A DNA stretch of 50,404 nucleotides. It comes from Bacteroidota bacterium. GTDB taxonomy: Bacteria; Bacteroidota; Bacteroidia; Bacteroidales; F082. Location: assembly GCA_002686705.1 (NCBI GenBank), contig NYYH01000013.1:14175-64578 (forward strand), written 5' to 3'. The position numbers and the translations under genes were made by a program. The notes below the pieces were generated by a model. The model was not told the DNA's origin. It saw only the letters and a program-made list of their open reading frames with translations, and ran no database searches. Of this stretch, positions 45,116 to 50,404 are shown piece after piece (within the stretch, counting starts at the first letter, position 1; each line of letters begins with the position of its first letter).

Positions 45116-45208
45116 GCAATTATTTTTTTTAATGAGAAGCAAAATTAATAAAATTGGTAAATGAAAAAATATGGGTCTTGGGAGAAACAAATAAGTAAAT
45201 CTGCTTTG

Positions 45209-45790
45209 CTACTTTTCCTTAAGAGCTTCTTGAAAACAACTACGGCATAAAGGTTCATACGCATCGTTTTCTCCAAGGACTACAAGTTTATCATTCTTAA
45301 TAATTCGATGCGAATAGTTAGCCAGGTTACCACAACGCATACAAATAGCATGTACTTTGGTAATATACTCGGCAGTTGCCATTAGATTTGGTATAGGGCC
45401 AAAAGGGTTGCCTAAATAATCCATATCGAGGCCAGCTACTATCACTCTTTTACCTTTGGCAGCTAGTTCAATACAAACATTCACAAGCTCGTTTCCGAAA
45501 AACTGTGCCTCATCGATACCAACTACTTCAAAATCTTCTGCGTAAAACAATATTTGAGTAGCATTTTCAACTGGCGTAGAAGATACAGAATTGGAATCAT
45601 GCGACACGACTTGTTCTTCATCATATCTTGTATCAACCGTTGGTTTAAAAATTTCAACCTTCTGTTTTGCTATTCTTGCACGGTTCAATCTTCTTATCAG
45701 TTCTTCAGTCTTGCCTGAAAACATAGATCCGCAAACTACCTCAATCCATCCTGATTTTACAGAATAATTCTTGTCTTTTTCAAGAAACAT
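45209..45790 (-). CDS. tdk: Thymidine kinase (type II)
   Basis: A 193-residue enzyme of the TK1-like family that phosphorylates thymidine for salvage. It has the P-loop [20 protein letters not shown] near residue 21, the Walker B segment [10 protein letters not shown], and the lasso loop [20 protein letters not shown]. The structural zinc site uses CMRCGNLA and CRSCF. The motif [12 protein letters not shown] lies in the substrate loop region. The length is normal. It is divergent from the acidic protein gene that follows. Confidence 0.97.
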   Translation of the reverse strand: MFLEKDKNYSVKSGWIEVVCGSMFSGKTEELIRRLNRARIAKQKVEIFKPTVDTRYDEEQVVSHDSNSVSSTPVENATQILFYAEDFEVVGIDEAQFFGNELVNVCIELAAKGKRVIVAGLDMDYLGNPFGPIPNLMATAEYITKVHAICMRCGNLANYSHRIIKNDKLVVLGENDAYEPLCRSCFQEALKEK

Positions 45791-45905
45791 CAGCTAATTA
45801 TTGATATTCTTTTTACTTTTGAGCATTATACCAAATAAAAATGCGTTTATTTTATTTATTGTTCAAAAATTTATTTGGCTTACAAAAATAAGGAACTTTT
45901 TACCA

Positions 45906-46727
45906 ATGGATAAAGAAAAAATAATTATCAGGTTAAGCACGCAAATTGATACTTTAAATGCACATATTAATAGGCTTAAAAGGAGCGGGTATAATATTCA
46001 CTCGTTAGATATTGATATGCTCAAGCAGAAAACTATTGAATTTTATGAAATGATTTTTGATCTTGAGCCATTAGTTAATAAAAATGCTGATTTAAAGAAA
46101 GACAACATAATTATTCCTGAACCCAAAACTAATGAGAAATTAAAGGAAGAAGATGAAGTTACTATTGAAGAAACTGTAGAAGAAGAAATTGTGACACCAT
46201 CATCTGAGGTTAATGAAACAGAAGAAGTAATTGAGGAATCAAAGATTGCTAAACCTGTTATAACAACTCAACCAATTGCAGCGGAACCTAAGACAAAACA
46301 GGCTCCACCTCCGATAGTGGAAGAAATAGGAACAGTAAATAAAGAGGAGGATGAATTAGAAGAACCAGATGTAATTCAAAATTCTATACAACAAACTGCA
46401 TACGAATTATTTTCTGCCAGCACCGATAATCCAGTTGCAGAAAAATACCAAATAAAAGATGAGCAAAGTATCGCTGATAAAATTCAAAAATCAAATATAT
46501 CGAATATAAGAGAGGCCATTGGAATTAACGAAAAGTTTCTTTTTATCAACGAATTATTTAATGGTGATTTGGGCAGATATAATAAAATACTAGACGATAT
46601 TAATGAACTTCCAACCAAAAAGGGTGTTGATACTTATCTTTTTGAACTTAAAATTGAGTTTCAATGGACCGATGAAAATGAGGCTTATATTATACTGAAA
46701 GAGATTCTTGAAAGGAAAATTAACTAA
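45906..46727 (+). CDS. Acidic-linker protein of unnamed Bacteroidota family
   Basis: A 273-residue protein from ATG 45906 (DKEKIIIRLSTQID). The frame is open from 45801, but the upstream part overlaps the tdk promoter region and is unlike the family. It has three parts: an N-terminal helix/coiled coil (residues 1-60), a long Glu-rich low-complexity linker (about 65-150, EEDEVTIEETVEEEIVT), and a folded C-terminal segment with SNISNIREAIGINEKFLFIN and ELFNGDLGRYNKILDDIN. The C-terminal segment recurs in Bacteroidota proteins of unknown role. It has no signal peptide or membrane helix. It may be a cytoplasmic scaffold; this is only an inference. Confidence 0.7.
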   Translation: MDKEKIIIRLSTQIDTLNAHINRLKRSGYNIHSLDIDMLKQKTIEFYEMIFDLEPLVNKNADLKKDNIIIPEPKTNEKLKEEDEVTIEETVEEEIVTPSSEVNETEEVIEESKIAKPVITTQPIAAEPKTKQAPPPIVEEIGTVNKEEDELEEPDVIQNSIQQTAYELFSASTDNPVAEKYQIKDEQSIADKIQKSNISNIREAIGINEKFLFINELFNGDLGRYNKILDDINELPTKKGVDTYLFELKIEFQWTDENEAYIILKEILERKIN

Positions 46728-46739
46728 CGCCTATATTTG
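46707..46739 (+). promoter_or_regulatory. Promoter of rsmI
   Basis: A -7 box TATATTTG (46732-46739) is preceded, after a 21-bp spacer, by CTTG (46707-46710) as a -33 element. It fits the Bacteroidota consensus and overlaps the end of the preceding gene, so rsmI has its own promoter 45 bp before the ATG. Confidence 0.6.
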
Positions 46740-46784
46740 AAAACTTAAATAACCACCGTATATACATCAGATAATAATTTTAAT

Positions 46785-47450
46785 ATGTCAAAATTAATCA
46801 TTGTCCCAACTCCAATTGGTAACCTCGATGATATTACGTTTAGAGCTATTAAGGTATTACAATCAGTTGATCTTATACTTACTGAGGATACACGCAATAG
46901 TGGAAAACTACTCAAACATTTTGACATTGAAACAAGAATGAGCCCTTATCACCAGCATAACGAACATAAAGTGGTTGATAATATAGCCAAACGTATTGCC
47001 AACGGTGAAACAATGGCACTTATTACTGATGCAGGCACACCTGCAATTTCTGATCCCGGTTTTTTATTAATCCGTAAATGTATAATTGAAAATATTGAAA
47101 TTGAGTGTCTTCCGGGTGCAACAGCTTTCGTTCCAGCACTCGTTAATTCTGGCCTCCCATCAGATAAATTTTTCTTTGAAGGTTTCCTTCCACACAAAAA
47201 GGGAAGACAAACCAGACTCAAAACTTTAGCCCAACTTCCATGTACTGTCGTTTTGTACGAATCCCCTCACAGGCTCCTAAAAACGTTAATGCAGCTAAGT
47301 GAGTTTTTTGGTGCTGACAGGAAGGTGTCAGTTTCTCGAGAATTAACCAAGCTTCATGAAGAAACAATACGTGGGACGCTAACTGAAGTTATCAAACATT
47401 TCACTAATAATACTATAAAAGGTGAAATAGTAATAGTGTTAGGGCACTAA
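46785..47450 (+). CDS. rsmI: 16S rRNA (cytidine(1402)-2'-O)-methyltransferase
   Basis: A 221-residue enzyme that adds the 2'-O-methyl group to C1402 of 16S rRNA with AdoMet. The tetrapyrrole-methylase fold is shown by LIIVPTPIGNLDDITFRAIK, LILTEDTRNSGKLLKHF, ALITDAGTPAISDPGF, CLPGATAFVPALVNSGLPSD and FEGFLPHKKGRQTRL, then VLYESPHRL and VSRELTKLHEET. The protein ends shortly after KGEIVIVLGH without the extra C-terminal domain of some proteobacterial forms. This is normal for Bacteroidota. Confidence 0.96.
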   Translation: MSKLIIVPTPIGNLDDITFRAIKVLQSVDLILTEDTRNSGKLLKHFDIETRMSPYHQHNEHKVVDNIAKRIANGETMALITDAGTPAISDPGFLLIRKCIIENIEIECLPGATAFVPALVNSGLPSDKFFFEGFLPHKKGRQTRLKTLAQLPCTVVLYESPHRLLKTLMQLSEFFGADRKVSVSRELTKLHEETIRGTLTEVIKHFTNNTIKGEIVIVLGH

Positions 47451-47687
47451 TTATCACCTGTCAGCTATGATAACAGTATTACTCAAATTAATTTTAGTGA
47501 TCAGCTAACTATCCATAATGAACAACGAAAAGGTGTTCGTTTACGCACAAAATATGTTCGAAAAATAGCACTAATTAGTCTCACATCATTTCCAGTTAGC
47601 ACTCATTATATTCTCATTTAGTGCGTATTAGAAACTTTGGCACGAATATGGCTAACTATGAATCAGAATCTCAAAAGTGTATTAAAC

Positions 47688-48047
47688 ATGAAAACACTAA
47701 TAACAATATCAACACTAGTCTTAACTATAACAATTGTATTATCATCACATATTTTTACAGTGGCAACTGACTTTTTAGAATCAGAAAAATGTGAGATATA
47801 CGAAACGCCTACTTGTTCTAATAGCTTAGCTTCTAACAACAAACTAGCGACAATGGTAAACTATTATTTTGACGAAGAAGAATATATAAATGATATACCA
47901 TTTAATACCAACAACATATCAGCAGAAGCAAACTATTTGAAAGCTATTGAAAAAGATTTTGACTTTGAACAAGAATCATTCATTGATGATATCCCTTTCA
48001 ACACTATATATCTGGTTCAGAATTTGAATAATGCTACGAGTAAATAA
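47688..48047 (+). CDS. Small secreted protein with YINDIPFNT repeats
   Basis: A 119-residue protein starting at ATG 47688 (KTLITISTLVLTITIVLSS); the open frame begins at 47637, but only this Met gives a proper signal peptide. After a Cys-containing spacer come two repeats of the family seen at 42038-42445: YYFDEEEYINDIPFNT and, 32 residues on, FDFEQESFIDDIPFNT. The segment between them (AEANYLKAIEKD) corresponds to the CLYKQAVSID segment of the other protein. The signal peptides start alike (KTL). The two genes are thus paralogues 5 kb apart with different repeat numbers. The function is unknown. Confidence 0.75.
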   Translation: MKTLITISTLVLTITIVLSSHIFTVATDFLESEKCEIYETPTCSNSLASNNKLATMVNYYFDEEEYINDIPFNTNNISAEANYLKAIEKDFDFEQESFIDDIPFNTIYLVQNLNNATSK

Positions 48048-48107
48048 ATAAATTATGCCAGCAAATTTGTAATTTAGAAATACATGTTAGTAATTGTGTG
48101 AACCATT

Positions 48108-48136
48108 AAAATCCCGGTTATGCCGGGATTTTTTTT
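48108..48136 (+). terminator. Strong intrinsic terminator
   Basis: A perfect hairpin AAAATCCCGG / CCGGGATTTT with a 5-base loop, followed by a T run (48129-48136). It lies about 60 bp after the stop of the YINDIPFNT-repeat gene and before the tag fragment, so it separates the two units. It is the clearest terminator in the window. Confidence 0.9.
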
Positions 48137-48147
48137 ATAAAGTATTT

Positions 48148-48155
48148 TATATTTG
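48148..48155 (+). promoter_or_regulatory. Putative -7 box upstream of the tag fragment
   Basis: TATATTTG is an exact match to TAnnTTTG, placed 34 bp before ATG 48190 and right after the terminator. The upstream T-rich stretch gives no clear -33 element. An AGGGGG ribosome-binding site lies 5 bp before the ATG. Confidence 0.5.
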
Positions 48156-48189
48156 TAACATTAAAGCTAATAATAAATAAAGGGGGATT

Positions 48190-48408
48190 ATGATTGAATC
48201 AAAACAAAAAAGATGTCCATGGCCAGGCGACAGGCATCTTGATACTATATATCACGATGAAGAATGGGGAGTTCCAGTTCATAATGACCAAAAGTTACTA
48301 TCTATACTGCTAAAGAAATCATTACTCTCGATCCCGATAAACCGAAAGCCTCAGCAGTGGCCGTTGTTGGAAATAAGATACTTGCAGTTGGATCACTGGA
48401 GGAACTAA
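48190..48408 (+). pseudogene. 5' fragment of DNA-3-methyladenine glycosylase I
   Basis: The first ~40 residues match Tag: KRCPWPGD, then YHDEEWGVPVHNDQKLLSIL, including the conserved Cys and the YHDEEWGVP motif. After that (about nt 48300) similarity ends. The frame runs on for 36 unrelated codons, which are the amidohydrolase gene read in the wrong frame, and stops at 48408. A complete Tag is about 190 residues, so roughly four fifths of the gene is missing. Promoter, ribosome-binding site (AGGGGG) and start look intact. The fragment would be inactive, since the helix-hairpin-helix and catalytic region are absent. Confidence 0.85.
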
Positions 48409-50108
48409 AAGCTGCTGTAGGAGACCAGCAATATACCATTAATAATACTTTTGATGACAAAGTAATTATACCCGGCTTAATTGCACAACACGACCACCCG
48501 TTATTAAGCAGTTTAGCTATGATGTCTGAAATTATTGCTATTGAAGACTGGGTATTGCCCAACAAAACCTCGCTTGCTGCCAATAATCAAGAAGAATATC
48601 GACAACGCTTAAAGGAAGCAAATAAGCAATTAAAAACAGAAGACGAACTACTTTTTAGCTGGGGATATCATCCATCTTTTCATGGTCCATTAACTCGCTC
48701 TGACTTAGATAAACTAAGCTCTACCCGTCCAATCATTATATGGCATCGGTCATGTCACGAATTTTTTTTGAATTCATACGCATTAAATACTTTAGGTATT
48801 GATGAGGATTTTGTAAGTAAATTTTCAAAGGCAGCTAAAGAACAATCTAATTTATCGGAAGGTCATTTTTGGGAACAAGGACTGTTTGCTATTGTGCCTA
48901 AAACAATACCTTATTTAGCCACCCCCGAAAGACTTCATGAAGGACTGGAACTTACTCAGAAATTTTACCATACCAATGGAGTAACCTTGGCTTGTGAGCC
49001 AGGAGGACTATACTCTGAGAAACTTCAAGAAGCAGAAAATGCAGTATTATCAAAACCATCTAGCCCTTTTCGCTTTTATTTTATTCCTGATGGTAAATCT
49101 ATCTTCGGCCTTTACCCTGAAAATACAATTTTGGAAACAGAAAAAACCTTAGACTGGTGTCATGGTATGACTACCATGCTTCCGAAAAAAGTAAAATTAT
49201 TTGCCGATGGAGCTATTTACTCCTTAGCCATTCAACTTCGTGATCCATACATAAATGGTAATTTTAAAGGCGAATGGATTATGGACCCTGATATATTTGC
49301 ACAAGCTTTTCAGGTTTACTGGGATGCAGAATATCAGATTCATATTCACGTAAATGGTGATGCAGGACTAGATATGCTTTTAAATAATTTAGAAGCTAAT
49401 ATGCGAAGAAACCCTCGTTACGACCACCGTATGGTAGTAGTTCATTTCGCAGTATCGGATAAAGATCAGGTAAAACGAATTAAAAGATTAGGAGCTATTG
49501 TTAGCGGTAACCCGTATTATGTTACAGCTTTAGCCGATATGTATAGCAAGGAAGGTTTAGGACCGGAGCGAGCTGACAATATGGTAAGGATGGCCGATGT
49601 AGAGAAAGCACATATTTCTTTTTCTTATCACTCAGATATGCCGATGGCTCCAGGGCAACCATTATTTTTAATGGATTGTGGGGTAAATCGTACAACAAGA
49701 TCAGGTAGGGTTGCAGGAAAAGAACAAAGGGTGAGCCGTGAAGGTGCTTTAAAAGCGGTTACTATTGAAGCAGCCTATTCGCTAGGACTAGAAGAAGAAG
49801 TAGGAAGTATTGAGACTGGTAAACTAGCCAACTTTACCATTTTGGCTGATAACCCCATTAGCTGTAAGGCTTCTGAAATTAAAAACATTCCTATTTGGGG
49901 TACAATTCATGAAGGCAGATTATTTCCTATTGACCATTCAAACAATGTTACCGGCTCAACGGGTTGTATAGCAAATGAAAATTCATACACAGTAATGATG
50001 GAAATGGAAGAACATAAAGACCATAACCACGAGCATGGTAGCGGAAGCTGTGTATGTACTTTAAACCGCAGATTCTCACATGCTCTGGCTGATAAATTAG
50101 AACAATAA
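48288..50108 (+). CDS. YtcJ-like amidohydrolase (PF07969-type), 5' end replaced
   Basis: An amidohydrolase_3-family protein. Sequence similarity begins at about 48288 (KVTIYTAKEIITLDPDKPKA), straight after an in-frame TGA (48285-48287), so the true start codon is gone. The first available start is a GTG at 48357, inside the N-terminal beta domain and without a ribosome-binding site. The catalytic barrel is otherwise complete: metal motif QHDHP, KVKLFADGAIYSL, HIHVNGDAGLDM, VVHFAVSDKDQV and SYHSDMPMAP, then EAAYSLGLEEEVGSIETGKL. It would hydrolyse an amide or similar bond of unknown type. The C-terminus has an unusual metal-binding-like tail (HKDHNHEHGSGSCVC). It may be unexpressed. Confidence 0.8.
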   Translation, partial: PKVTIYTAKEIITLDPDKPKASAVAVVGNKILAVGSLEELKAAVGDQQYTINNTFDDKVIIPGLIAQHDHPLLSSLAMMSEIIAIEDWVLPNKTSLAANNQEEYRQRLKEANKQLKTEDELLFSWGYHPSFHGPLTRSDLDKLSSTRPIIIWHRSCHEFFLNSYALNTLGIDEDFVSKFSKAAKEQSNLSEGHFWEQGLFAIVPKTIPYLATPERLHEGLELTQKFYHTNGVTLACEPGGLYSEKLQEAENAVLSKPSSPFRFYFIPDGKSIFGLYPENTILETEKTLDWCHGMTTMLPKKVKLFADGAIYSLAIQLRDPYINGNFKGEWIMDPDIFAQAFQVYWDAEYQIHIHVNGDAGLDMLLNNLEANMRRNPRYDHRMVVVHFAVSDKDQVKRIKRLGAIVSGNPYYVTALADMYSKEGLGPERADNMVRMADVEKAHISFSYHSDMPMAPGQPLFLMDCGVNRTTRSGRVAGKEQRVSREGALKAVTIEAAYSLGLEEEVGSIETGKLANFTILADNPISCKASEIKNIPIWGTIHEGRLFPIDHSNNVTGSTGCIANENSYTVMMEMEEHKDHNHEHGSGSCVCTLNRRFSHALADKLEQ

Positions 50109-50404
50109 TATAAAATCTTTCTTTTCCCTTTGTTTTTCTTTATAAAATAATTCCGCAGCTACGGCTATGCAATAATTTTCTTCATCAAACAAAGAAAAAA
50201 TAACTCATTTTCTAAATACAAGTTAACAGAGGCTTAGTATAATTGAAGGTTGTATCTACAACACTGATTAATAATAATAATTCCTTGTAGATTTAAAAAA
50301 AAAAGTATCGTAATTATTTAGCACCCGATATTTCCGTTATGAAATTATGACCATCAAATGTAGTGAAAAGCTCGTTAAAAATATTCTTGTTATTTTTCCT
50401 TGCA
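50109..50404. other. Intergenic end of window
   Basis: Almost 300 bases of AT-rich DNA after the amidohydrolase stop. I see no coding frame of note, no RNA gene and no clear terminator hairpin. The next gene lies beyond the window. Confidence 0.5.

Overview
The window is AT-rich and densely coded. It reads as a chromosome segment of a free-living member of the Bacteroidota, most likely near Bacteroidales/Marinilabiliales. Pointers seen in the sequence are two proteins with type IX secretion C-terminal sorting domains, the purH-mreB-mreC-mreD order, an IPExxxVDY-type protein, SYLF and ORF6N proteins, and several TAnnTTTG-type -7 boxes. No rRNA, tRNA, CRISPR array, insertion sequence or integrated phage was recognised. 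The genus cannot be named from this alone.

Layout. 1-3.4 kb: the 3' end of an HExxH zinc protease-like gene, a DUF1295 membrane protein, a NYN/OST-HTH protein and an unassigned SRPBCC-like protein. 3.5-8.1 kb: a Cys-rich MerR regulator, a cyclic-nucleotide-binding gene interrupted by an in-frame stop, and two tandem paralogous FAD oxidoreductases whose upstream DNA is duplicated too. 8.5-11.0 kb: a MarR-pirin-YceI-CDGSH stress-type operon with a palindromic operator candidate. 11.2-15.2 kb: mreD, mreC, mreB and purH. 15.3-25.7 kb: an orphan MacB/FtsX permease, a small membrane protein, SYLF and YCF48-like genes that both look damaged, an MFS transporter, an AlkD-like glycosylase, a GNAT enzyme, a T9SS-sorted repeat protein and an AbgT transporter.

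25.7-41.9 kb is the most unusual part. It is a single-strand export locus that reads, in transcription order: ABC ATPase; ABC-2 permease fused to a degenerate M1-like domain and a golvesin-like domain; TolC-type outer membrane protein; lipoprotein membrane-fusion protein; RND pump; a frameshifted ORF6N gene; a 1570-residue protein joining a complete RND permease to an extra membrane region and a complete ABC ATPase; and a small ABC-2 permease. The likely sense is one envelope-spanning machine, or two interlocked ones, combining proton-driven RND and ATP-driven ABC parts around one TolC channel.

42.0-50.4 kb: two small secreted proteins built from a 32-residue repeat with the core YIDDIPFNT, at two separate loci. 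Between them lie housekeeping genes (IPExxxVDY, DUF1232, pheS, cyclophilin, tdk, an acidic protein, rsmI). The window ends in a chimeric junction between the 5' end of a tag-type glycosylase gene and a YtcJ-like amidohydrolase that lacks its start.

Five loci carry lesions: two nonsense codons, two single-base frameshifts and one truncating junction. Either this genome is losing accessory genes or the assembly holds local errors. Reads would decide.
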